From Paenibacillus psychroresistens (GTDB taxonomy: Bacteria > Bacillota > Bacilli > Paenibacillales > NBRC-103111), in the NCBI RefSeq assembly GCF_009728935.1, contig NZ_CP034235.1, positions 6,833,501 to 6,897,500 on the forward strand: a stretch of 64,000 nt of DNA, written 5' to 3'. The notes under the pieces were generated by a model that worked only from the letters and a program-made list of their open reading frames with translations, was not told the origin of the DNA and made no database searches. The position numbers and the translations under genes were made by a program. Of the stretch, positions 16,308-23,442 are shown one piece after another (position 1 is the stretch's first letter; each line of letters starts with the position of its first letter).

Positions 16308-16871
16308 TCAGCTGCGCAATCTCCTCCGCATAACCACTATAAAACTGAGTATAACAAGTGCTAACGAACCTACAGCAAACGTGTAATACATCGTACTTCT
16401 TTTAACGGGGTCATCAATGGGGCTTAATATCGCTGTACCTAAACCATCTATATCTTTCCCTGCGGTTAGAAAGGCTTGTGTTTTGCTGCACAAGCTAGCT
16501 TCCAAGTTGGAAATATCACCATTAGCAAAAACTAAATATTCCTGATTTTTCTCAAAAGTAAATCCACAGCTTGCACTATATACTCCCGTGGAGATAGCTA
16601 CCTTCTTCCCTATCTCCCCTTTCCATACTCGATAAACCTCAAAAGCTACTTTTACAGATTCTTCATCAGTCTGATTCAATACTTTGAACGGCTTGCTAAC
16701 TGCTGTTACCTTCCCACTAAAAACAGCTGTTTGCTTTTGCAGCTCAGCCTGAGTTGAGCCTGTTTCTGCACATGAACAAGCATAGCTAATAGTAGGTACG
16801 GTCAGCATCCCAATAATGGAACATACAATCAGAACAATTAGCTGTAGTAGAATAGAATATTTTCTGACCAT
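16308..16871 (-). CDS. TIMP/NTR-like exported protein with C-terminal membrane anchor
   Basis: A 187-residue protein. A signal peptide (about 1-31) ends SYA and is followed directly by CSCAETG, the Cys-x-Cys start of netrin/TIMP-like domains. FSGKVTAVSKP and VWKGEIGKKVAI are the OB-fold strands of that family; Cys pairs near 99 and 127 could form disulfides. A C-terminal transmembrane helix (about 162-182) followed by RRRLRS anchors it, with the domain outside. The context ASYAC is a poor lipobox, so signal peptidase I cleavage exposing an N-terminal Cys is more likely. Last gene of the GntR/ABC operon; its role with the transporter is unknown. Confidence 0.7.
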   Translation of the reverse strand: MVRKYSILLQLIVLIVCSIIGMLTVPTISYACSCAETGSTQAELQKQTAVFSGKVTAVSKPFKVLNQTDEESVKVAFEVYRVWKGEIGKKVAISTGVYSASCGFTFEKNQEYLVFANGDISNLEASLCSKTQAFLTAGKDIDGLGTAILSPIDDPVKRSTMYYTFAVGSLALVILSFIVVMRRRLRS

Positions 16872-16892
16872 GGCGCATTTCCCCTTCTATTC

Positions 16893-18077
16893 TTACTGAA
16901 TATTAAAGCCCTCAAATATCATGTTTCTGGTTGGCATATTGTCCTTCCGTGCTACATAACCTTCGTAAAGAATGTGGCCAGTCTTCATATCCGCAATTAA
17001 TACAGTAAAATTATTTTCAGTACCATGCACCATATTTCCCGTCATGTACAAACGATCTTTGGCATTCACCACGAAGTTAATTCTTTCATTTTTGTTCAGA
17101 GAACCATTAGTGTCAATTGTCGTATCAATTTCAATTTTATCATCAGCTAAACTATAAAGAATGACTCTAACTTCATTCGAATCTGTTTGAGAAGTCAGCA
17201 TTAGCTTACTCTGGGAATAGGAAATGCTCATCTCCGACAAATCATTAATTGCCTTCACCTCAATGGGTATCAGCTTGCCGCTCTGCATATCGTAGTAAGC
17301 CAACTCTTGACGATTGCTTACAATAGTGCCAGAAGCGACCTTACGTTCTACTTGTTGCTTCGTATGATTAATACTAAACACCGTAAACCGATTAGGCTTG
17401 GTCGCCGTTTTTGACTCGTAATAGATGCCCATTTCAACTGGATCATCTGTTTTAGAAATGTCACTGCTTGCAATATTTTGTTCTGACGCTATATTTTTCT
17501 TATCCAAATCAATTTTATAGTGATGGAACTCAGAATGAGCTACATTCGTGATTATAGTCGCGTTATTGGTAATGAGGTTTAAGGTTCGCCCAACAATTTG
17601 AACATCAACCACCCTAATGGATTTATACTCATTTCTTGGTATTCCAATCTTAAAGTATTCATTGCGCTTCTGTTTCTTATCATAGACTGAAATCTTAAAA
17701 TTGTAACTATCCCTAGTTTCGGAGTCGGTTTCCACATAACACAAGACTTTATCATCGTCATAAAAAGCACCTGAATCATTCTTGCCCCGCATGAATTGAC
17801 GGTACTGCTTTTTCAAATTTTCGATCTCTGGGATTTTGGCATAACGTGAAGTTAGTTGACTCCAATAAGAACTATTACTTCCATACTTGCTTCCTAGAGT
17901 ACTGATCGTTAGTGATTGATTAGCTTCCAGGGTTACCCCGGCTGCTTCCTTCTCATCCCCAGCATGAAGCTTGAGATAATAATCTGGGTAATTGATACGA
18001 GTAGAATTTATATAATAAGTCCCGATACATAATAGAATAAATGGAACTAGCACGACTATTTTCCAATAACGCTTCAT
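16893..18077 (-). CDS. Membrane-anchored extracytoplasmic protein of unknown function
   Basis: A 394-residue protein with one N-terminal signal anchor (about 5-23) and a beta-strand-rich extracytoplasmic remainder. Its repeating blade-like segments (for example VDVQIVGRTLNLITNNATII, SYSQSKLMLTSQ and FVVNAKDRLYMTGNMV) suggest a beta-propeller-like fold, but I recognise no named family. It has no lipobox. SD GGGGGGAGA precedes the ATG. It lies 51 bp after the ABC permease and 21 bp before the TIMP-like gene, so it belongs to the GntR-ABC operon. It could be a sensor or accessory for the transporter; this is inference from position. Confidence 0.6.
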   Translation of the reverse strand: MKRYWKIVVLVPFILLCIGTYYINSTRINYPDYYLKLHAGDEKEAAGVTLEANQSLTISTLGSKYGSNSSYWSQLTSRYAKIPEIENLKKQYRQFMRGKNDSGAFYDDDKVLCYVETDSETRDSYNFKISVYDKKQKRNEYFKIGIPRNEYKSIRVVDVQIVGRTLNLITNNATIITNVAHSEFHHYKIDLDKKNIASEQNIASSDISKTDDPVEMGIYYESKTATKPNRFTVFSINHTKQQVERKVASGTIVSNRQELAYYDMQSGKLIPIEVKAINDLSEMSISYSQSKLMLTSQTDSNEVRVILYSLADDKIEIDTTIDTNGSLNKNERINFVVNAKDRLYMTGNMVHGTENNFTVLIADMKTGHILYEGYVARKDNMPTRNMIFEGFNIQ

Positions 18078-18128
18078 ATTCTCCCCCCTAAGAGTTTTAC
18101 TTGTAAAACTGGCTTCGTAAGCATAATC

Positions 18129-18974
18129 CTATACACTAATCTTTTTATTTAGCAAAAATGAACTGAACCATAACGATCCGCTAGAAATTAACACCATCAC
18201 TACTACAACTGTGAAGAATATTTCATTAGGATAGAAGTAATCCCTGCCCCAATGATCCCTGAACACCACTGGCGCTAGAATCAAGAAAATCATCGTTGCT
18301 CCGTACCCGACAGCAGCCACAATACCTTTGATTCGAAAGCTGCGTTCTAGCATAATTAAGGTGAAAACAACAATAACGGCTGTAATGCCCAGACCATAAT
18401 AAAATAAAAATTGTATGAAATGCCAAGGGTAAAATACACTCAGCATTCTATTTCGGGAAATCAGCTCTGCCATCGATATGTATTGTCTTAACTCTTGATT
18501 AATAATGGCATTAAAAGTGAGCATTTGTAGATAAAGAATGATTAGCTGAAAAGCCACAAGACCTAGCACGAATAAAACAATCGCACTGAGCTTTGCTAAA
18601 TATATATTCATTCTTGAGGTAGGCAGCATGAGGAGGCGATAGACAAATGTGTTCTTGCCAAACCACTCTTTATACCAAATTAAAAGAACGTACAGAATAA
18701 GTGTTACCGCCCCCAAAGCAATGGGTGCAGCAAACCATAAGCTATAGCTTGTATAGCTTGTATACTGTTCTAAATTAGTGACCCCATTTTTCTGCAAATA
18801 CTGGCTAAGCGATAAAAAATTTCCATCCATTTGGGCATTAAACTTGCTCATTATTCCAAAGGAATATAACAAAACTCCAGTGAACTGCAGAACTAAGATC
18901 ACGAGTAATAATACAGCGTAAAGCTTGCCAAAGCGGCTAAGCTCCCAATTGAGAAGCTTCCAAAAGCGATTCAT
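18129..18974 (-). CDS. ABC transporter permease (ABC-2 type)
   Basis: A 281-residue protein with about six predicted membrane helices, starting MNRFWKLLNWELSRFGKLY (cytoplasmic amphipathic segment) and helix 1 at about 18-40. Other hydrophobic segments are near 75-95, 125-148, 185-210, 222-240 and 250-270. The architecture is that of the permeases paired with YtrA/YhcF-type GntR operons. Its start overlaps the ATPase stop by 4 bp (ATGA), which indicates translational coupling. There is no EAA loop, so it is an exporter-type rather than a sugar-import permease. Substrate unknown; related operons respond to cell-envelope-active agents (family knowledge). Confidence 0.82.
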   Translation of the reverse strand: MNRFWKLLNWELSRFGKLYAVLLLVILVLQFTGVLLYSFGIMSKFNAQMDGNFLSLSQYLQKNGVTNLEQYTSYTSYSLWFAAPIALGAVTLILYVLLIWYKEWFGKNTFVYRLLMLPTSRMNIYLAKLSAIVLFVLGLVAFQLIILYLQMLTFNAIINQELRQYISMAELISRNRMLSVFYPWHFIQFLFYYGLGITAVIVVFTLIMLERSFRIKGIVAAVGYGATMIFLILAPVVFRDHWGRDYFYPNEIFFTVVVVMVLISSGSLWFSSFLLNKKISV

Positions 18975-19660
18975 GCTTGATACACCTCTCTCATTACGTC
19001 TACTACAGATTTACCTTCCTGCAAGCGCATATCCTCTGTATTGAATTCTTTCAGAACAGCACCTTGATCCAGCAGTATCACCTTATCAATTAAATGCTCG
19101 ACGTCTTGAATTTCATGAGTAGTAATAATTACACCGCGCTCATCCATCAAATCACTAGTAAATACCTTGGCAATTTGCTCTCTACTGAACAAATCAATCC
19201 CAGAAAAAGGCTCATCCATTAGCACATAATCGGCATTTAGCGATAATCCGAGCAATAAATTTAATTTGGCAGCACTTCCTTTAGATAAATCTCCGATCCG
19301 ATCTTGTTCATTAAGCTTGAAGAAAGCTAAAAGCTCTCGGGCACGATCCCCGTTCCAATTCACATAGAAATCTTTCATAAAGCTTATCGTCTCTCTTACC
19401 TTTAACGATGAAGGCATCGTAAGTGTATCTGATATGAAAGCAACCTTCTCATAAATTAGATGATTAATCGGTTGTCCGTCGATCAGGATATTCCCGCTAT
19501 TTATTGGCGTTAGTCCCATGATCGCTTTAAGAATGGTGGATTTACCTACGCCATTTAAACCAATTAGACATGTAATTTGGCTCTTCTCCGCTGCGAATGA
19601 GACTTCAGATAAGACTCGCTTATTCCCATATTTTTTACTGATCCGATTCAGTTCAATCAT
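18971..19660 (-). CDS. ABC transporter ATP-binding protein
   Basis: A 229-residue nucleotide-binding protein: Walker A GLNGVGKST (34-42), a degenerate signature LSKGSAAKL (125-133) in place of LSGGQ, Walker B YVLMDEP (145-151) and the switch His at 182 (TTHE). The LSKG signature is usual for the YtrB/CcmA-like exporters linked to YtrA-type regulators. Both ends overlap neighbours by 4 bp (GntR upstream, permease downstream), giving an obligate operon. It powers the permease encoded next. Confidence 0.93.
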   Translation of the reverse strand: MIELNRISKKYGNKRVLSEVSFAAEKSQITCLIGLNGVGKSTILKAIMGLTPINSGNILIDGQPINHLIYEKVAFISDTLTMPSSLKVRETISFMKDFYVNWNGDRARELLAFFKLNEQDRIGDLSKGSAAKLNLLLGLSLNADYVLMDEPFSGIDLFSREQIAKVFTSDLMDERGVIITTHEIQDVEHLIDKVILLDQGAVLKEFNTEDMRLQEGKSVVDVMREVYQA

Positions 19661-20049
19661 AAGACATCCTCCTGCGGTTTAGCCCGTTCTGATTCATATT
19701 TCTCTTTAACCAGCTGCAGCAGCTCATCCATTGATTCCGTAATTTTCATCACAGAACCGACGAATACGCCAACTGCTTCTTGCAGCAGCTCCGATCGAAT
19801 CAACTTAAGAACCCCCTCATCTTTGGTAATTCGGCTTGGTGAATTGCCTTCTGTTGTAATCAAACTCTGAGATTCCATTTCCTTATATGCCCTTTGTGCC
19901 GTATTAGGATTGATCTCAAACAAACCCGCTAGCTCCCGACGAGATGGAATCTCCTGACCCGCTGCCAGCTTACCCGTGGCAATCTCTTCTTTAAAATGCC
20001 GAACGACCTGCAGATAAACTGGATCCCGATTGTTAAACTTAACATTCAT
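19657..20049 (-). CDS. GntR family regulator, YtrA subfamily
   Basis: A 130-residue protein with an N-terminal GntR winged HTH (about 10-75; IPSRRELAGLFEINPNTAQRAYKEM) and only a short helical C-terminus (about 80-120), the hallmark of the YtrA subfamily. First gene of a five-gene operon; the stop overlaps the ATPase start by 4 bp. Two 20-bp palindromic operators overlapping the promoter upstream (20079-20098 and 20106-20125) are its probable binding sites, giving autorepression. The inducing signal is unknown. Confidence 0.92.
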   Translation of the reverse strand: MNVKFNNRDPVYLQVVRHFKEEIATGKLAAGQEIPSRRELAGLFEINPNTAQRAYKEMESQSLITTEGNSPSRITKDEGVLKLIRSELLQEAVGVFVGSVMKITESMDELLQLVKEKYESERAKPQEDVL

Positions 20050-20078
20050 CCGCCCATCCCCTGTTCCTATCCCATCTA

Positions 20079-20138
20079 TGTATTAAGCACTTAATACACC
20101 ATAGATGTACTATACGTTTAATACACCATAGTTGTCAA
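20079..20138 (-). promoter_or_regulatory. YtrA-type operon promoter with two operators
   Basis: Minus-strand -35 TTGACA (20138-20133) and -10 TATAGT (20114-20109) are separated by 18 bp. TGTATTAAGCACTTAATACA (20079-20098) is a palindrome with 9-bp perfect arms just downstream of the start region. TGTACTATACGTTTAATACA (20106-20125) is an imperfect copy (8 of 10 arm positions) covering the -10. Site centres are 27 bp apart. This matches autoregulation by the adjacent GntR protein. Confidence 0.8.
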
Positions 20139-20247
20139 TATTAGGATTTATTTCTTATGGGAAAAGGCAACCGAATGAATGGATCGGTTGCCCAAGGTAA
20201 GTTATATATATCTCAAACCGTTTAATCTCTTCTTCCGCTCTAAACCA

Positions 20248-20553
20248 ACCTGCAATAATACAGTTAGATTACACAAAATTACTCAAAACTAGGTGTTTAC
20301 CTGCAATAATACAGTTTGTTTCTCTAAAATAGCTTGAAAACTGGCGTTTTGAGGATTTCCATGGAATTCTTACTGTATATTTGCAGGTAGATCACACTAA
20401 TAGGCTGATTTTATCCAATGTAACTGTATATTTGCAGGTAGTTGAGAAAATCATTTTAAAGTGATCATAATTCCTACCCACTCAGATGATCTACATGGAA
20501 TTTCTCCTGCTCATAAATGGATTCAGATTTGTTTCTATGATTTACATGGAATT
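20248..20553. repeat. Degenerate 51-bp intergenic repeat cluster
   Basis: The roughly 460-base gap between the GntR promoter and the lipoprotein gene holds no gene but much repeat structure. CCTGCAATAATACAGTT occurs at 20249 and 20300; ACTGTATATTTGCAGGTAG at 20372 and 20423 is nearly its reverse complement (15 of 17). TGATYTACATGGAATT occurs at 20487 and 20538. All three pairs are exactly 51 bp apart and the block spans about six 51-bp units. Flanks are also shared: AAAACTAGGTGTTT resembles AAAACTGGCGTTT one unit later. Paired copies could fold into a long hairpin. Confidence 0.75.
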
Positions 20554-20562
20554 CAGCCCGAT

Positions 20563-20586
20563 ATTCACATTCACATTCACATTCAT
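20563..20586. repeat. Hexamer microsatellite (ATTCAC)n
   Basis: Three perfect ATTCAC units plus ATTCAT directly follow the 51-bp repeat block, 12 bp before the lipoprotein stop codon. Confidence 0.85.
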
Positions 20587-20598
20587 GCAGTGACTAGA

Positions 20599-21183
20599 TC
20601 ATCCTACTAAACGCACCACTTTAAAATCAATTTGAGCATTAATCATAATTTGGTTTTTATCCGGTTCCGCACCTACAGGAGATTCTGTATAAAATTGGGC
20701 GCTTCCATCTACTACATAGTAACCAGTAGGTAAGCCATCACTCCAAAGCTCTTTAATAAAGTTAGTATAAGCTTTAGTGTCCGTCTCACCATAACCTCCA
20801 CTTTTCGTGTAGTCAGTACGAACAGGCACGCCTTTTTTATAGACGGCACTTTTTAAGATGGCAGGCATAGCTTGGTCAATCTTATAATTCCGTGTTTTCT
20901 CGAGAAGCTGAAAGCCAAGAGGCGTAAATCCATGAAAAAGCGTAATTTCCTTCCGCTCTCCGATGTACTCTATAGTCGCGTATAGCTTTACGGGTTCATT
21001 TCCCTTATACTCTTCTTTATCCGAGATCAAACGATAAATAAAATCACCTTGTTTCACCTCAGCAACCTTTTGCAAGCTATTAAATTCATCGACGTTCTTA
21101 ATGGTTTCGGCTTGATTCCCGTTACCCAAACATCCGCCCAATAGAACAAGTAATAAAAGCCCCACTATTGGAAATTTCCTCAA
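20599..21183 (-). CDS. Small lipoprotein of unknown function
   Basis: About 194 residues. The lipobox LLGGC places the lipidated Cys at residue 18 when translation starts at TTG 21183, which has GAGGTGA five bases upstream. A GTG at 21192 is in frame but overlaps that SD. The mature part is beta-rich (DKEEYKGNEPVKLYATIEYIG, a strand pattern of immunoglobulin-like lipoproteins similar in style to BsuPI) and ends with a strand-rich segment. I do not recognise a named family. The next gene upstream on the same strand ends behind a terminator at 21243-21275, so this is probably monocistronic. It would sit on the outer face of the membrane. Confidence 0.72.
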   Translation of the reverse strand: MRKFPIVGLLLLVLLGGCLGNGNQAETIKNVDEFNSLQKVAEVKQGDFIYRLISDKEEYKGNEPVKLYATIEYIGERKEITLFHGFTPLGFQLLEKTRNYKIDQAMPAILKSAVYKKGVPVRTDYTKSGGYGETDTKAYTNFIKELWSDGLPTGYYVVDGSAQFYTESPVGAEPDKNQIMINAQIDFKVVRLVG

Positions 21184-21242
21184 CTTAATCACCTCATCTT
21201 CTAAGACGCAGACCGCATGGAAATGTTGCTAATTATTCCCAC

Positions 21243-21275
21243 AAAAAAACTGATTCCCAAAAACTCAGGAACCAG
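21243..21275 (-). terminator. Intrinsic terminator after the epimerase gene
   Basis: Minus-strand CTGGTTCC (21274-21267) pairs with GGAATCAG (21257-21250), with one G-U pair, followed by a run of seven T. It is 9 bp after the stop at 21284. Confidence 0.8.
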
Positions 21276-21283
21276 CTTCGCTA

Positions 21284-22135
21284 CTAAGATACCGTCAAAC
21301 TTTCCTTCCATGAATACCGCGGACGCCAATTCAATATTCGACTAGTAAGCTCGTTGCTCACTACCGCTTCACGCCCTATAAAGCTGCATCGCAGATCAGT
21401 CACGTCTGAATAGAATTCCGCAAGCAACCGATTCGTTTCCCAATCGCTTAAAGTATCGTTGGCTGTAACATTGAGGCTAACATAATTACAGTCATCGGCT
21501 TCTATCCCAATCCGGCAAGCTGCGGCTGCATCTCTAATATCAATATAGCTCCAAAGGATCCGTTTAAAATTCTCCGGTTTACTAATTCTCTCCTGCATAG
21601 CTGCATATTCTTCTATGGTTAGAATAAGCGAGAATCGCATTGCAATAACCTGTGTGCCTGCTCTACGATTAAACATCGCTCCTGTACGCTCATTGATTTC
21701 TTTCGATAATCCATAACACTCCTGTGGTAGTAATGGATGCTCTTCATCAACAGGCAAATATAAAGGAGAAAACGGTTGAGGAGCCCAGCAAAATCCATAA
21801 GCCGACTCACTCGATCCTATTACAACCTTCGGTATCTTTAGAATAGAAACGGCTTCTAGAACATTATAGGTAGCCATCACATTGTTGTTAAAAATAACCT
21901 CATGCGGAAACATCACAGGTGCCGGAATCGCTGCCAAATGAATGACGGCATCTACTCCTTTCAACCCGCCAATAACCTCCCCAAGCTTGGTTAAATCGAT
22001 GATCCTTTGCTCACATTTTAATTTATTTGATCTAGTTTGATCTAGCGCAATCACTCTATACCCATACTCCAATAATTCATTAACTACCCAACTGCCTAGC
22101 TTCCCGCTTGCTCCAGTAACTGCAATGCTCTTCAT
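21284..22135 (-). CDS. NAD-dependent epimerase/dehydratase family oxidoreductase
   Basis: A 283-residue extended SDR: nucleotide-binding GASGKLG (8-14), an acidic residue after strand 2 (ALDQTR, about 30-35, favouring NAD), the NLEAV-type strand and the catalytic Tyr141-x3-Lys145 (YGLSK), with Ser109 region GSSESAYG. The length and the GSSES motif resemble small sugar dehydrogenases such as uronate dehydrogenases as well as epimerases. It lies 20 bp after the enolase-family gene and shares its transcript, so the pair probably acts on the same sugar acid or sugar. SD AAAGGGAGA precedes ATG. Specific reaction not determinable. Confidence 0.85.
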   Translation of the reverse strand: MKSIAVTGASGKLGSWVVNELLEYGYRVIALDQTRSNKLKCEQRIIDLTKLGEVIGGLKGVDAVIHLAAIPAPVMFPHEVIFNNNVMATYNVLEAVSILKIPKVVIGSSESAYGFCWAPQPFSPLYLPVDEEHPLLPQECYGLSKEINERTGAMFNRRAGTQVIAMRFSLILTIEEYAAMQERISKPENFKRILWSYIDIRDAAAACRIGIEADDCNYVSLNVTANDTLSDWETNRLLAEFYSDVTDLRCSFIGREAVVSNELTSRILNWRPRYSWKESLTVS

Positions 22136-22155
22136 TCAATAAGTCTCCCTTTCTA

Positions 22156-23376
22156 TTATGGTTTTACAATAGTTCCATCTGCCTTGCGATCCGTCGGATA
22201 GGGACGATGATACGCTTTATTCTTCCATTCATCATCTACCAACAGCGAAGCTTTTTCCTCATCGATATCAATCCCCAGTCCAGGTTTGTCATTGGTATAT
22301 AGATATCCGCCTTTTCGTTCGATAAGACCTGGGAAAGCTGCTTCCTCTTCTGGATGAAAATGATTAATCTCTTGGATTCCAAAATTAGAGATGGCCATAT
22401 CCAAATGCACCGCTGCCGCTTGATTGACGGGATCATTCTCTCCACCCTCCTGCCAAGCTGTGCGCACACCAAAAGCCTCGCACAATGCAGCAATTTTGCG
22501 GCAAGCGCTAATGCCTCCCGCCTTCGAAACCCGAACGCGAATGAAATCAATCAGCTGCTCTTTAATTAACGGAACCCACTCTTGCGGGTTCGTGAATAGC
22601 TCGCCGATTGCTTGAGGCGTGGCGCTTTGCTGTCTCAGCTGTTTATACCAGCTTATCTGTTCAGGCGGCAGCACATCCTCTAAGAAAAACAAGCTATAAG
22701 GCTCCAAGCGTTTCGATAATTGAATCGCAGCTATAGGCGATAGATGCTCATGCACGTCATGCGTAAAGTTTATACTCATGCCAAACTTAACTCGCAGCTT
22801 TTCAAACATGTCTGGAATGGTGTGGATATATAAGGCTTCATCGAATACCTGACTAGCCCATGCTGGATCAGGCAAATTAGCTTGCTTACCAGAGACAAAT
22901 CCCCCGCCGCCATAGCTGCCAAACTGGCAGCGAATAACGGAATAACCTGCTTCTTTATAGCGAGAAACTTCATCTATGAGCTCCTCTATATCTTGCCCGC
23001 CCGCATGGGCATAACATGGGACAGCTGAACGGCAGGCTCCGCCGAGCAGCTTATATACAGGCATATTCGCTTCCTTGCCTTTAATATCCCATAAAGCCAT
23101 ATCAATCCCGCCAATTGCTGTTTGGAGATATGCTCCATTACGCCAATAGCCACTGGTATACAGCGTTTGCCAAATATCTTCAATCTGACTGACATCTCTG
23201 CCAATTAATCTTGGAGCAAACAGCTGCTCAATCACTTGCACTACAGCACCTGGATTGTACATGTCTGAGACAGAGCCGATTCCATATAAACCAGGCTGAT
23301 CTGTAATGACTTTTACAATCGTCCAGCTTAAATTGGCTCTCGTACGGATACATCTTACTTCTTTAATTTTTGCCAT
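22156..23376 (-). CDS. Enolase-superfamily sugar acid dehydratase, RspA/ManD-like
   Basis: A 406-residue enolase-superfamily protein. Metal ligands line up as Asp207 (THDVHEHL, with His209), Glu233 (FLEDVLPP) and Glu259 (IGELFTNP), the D-mannonate dehydratase/RspA order and spacing; the N-terminal capping domain has WRNGAYLQTAIGGIDMALWD. At the position where ManD/RspA proteins carry His in a WHGPGD motif, this one reads WQEGGENDPV, so the activity may differ. An open frame extends to 23421, but that extension covers a terminator hairpin; AGGAGGG six bases before ATG 23376 fixes the start. It follows the binding-protein gene across that terminator and precedes the epimerase. Likely dehydration of an aldonic or aldaric acid in the cytoplasm. 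Confidence 0.85.
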   Translation of the reverse strand: MAKIKEVRCIRTRANLSWTIVKVITDQPGLYGIGSVSDMYNPGAVVQVIEQLFAPRLIGRDVSQIEDIWQTLYTSGYWRNGAYLQTAIGGIDMALWDIKGKEANMPVYKLLGGACRSAVPCYAHAGGQDIEELIDEVSRYKEAGYSVIRCQFGSYGGGGFVSGKQANLPDPAWASQVFDEALYIHTIPDMFEKLRVKFGMSINFTHDVHEHLSPIAAIQLSKRLEPYSLFFLEDVLPPEQISWYKQLRQQSATPQAIGELFTNPQEWVPLIKEQLIDFIRVRVSKAGGISACRKIAALCEAFGVRTAWQEGGENDPVNQAAAVHLDMAISNFGIQEINHFHPEEEAAFPGLIERKGGYLYTNDKPGLGIDIDEEKASLLVDDEWKNKAYHRPYPTDRKADGTIVKP

Positions 23377-23396
23377 TTCCATCCCTCCTAATGTAC

Positions 23397-23428
23397 AAAA
23401 AGCGTGCTCTACAAGCAGCACGCTTTTT
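23397..23428 (-). terminator. Intrinsic terminator between binding protein and enolase genes
   Basis: AAAAAGCGTGCT (23397-23408) and AGCACGCTTTTT (23417-23428) form a perfect 12-bp stem with an 8-base loop; both strands have a T run. It is 14 bp after the SBP stop and about 20 bp before the enolase start codon, so the enolase/epimerase pair depends on read-through. Confidence 0.9.
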
Positions 23429-23442
23429 GTAATTGTTACCTT

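Noticed and set aside
23377..23421. N-terminal extension of the enolase-family gene
   Set aside because: It runs through a perfect terminator hairpin, and the SD lies downstream of it.
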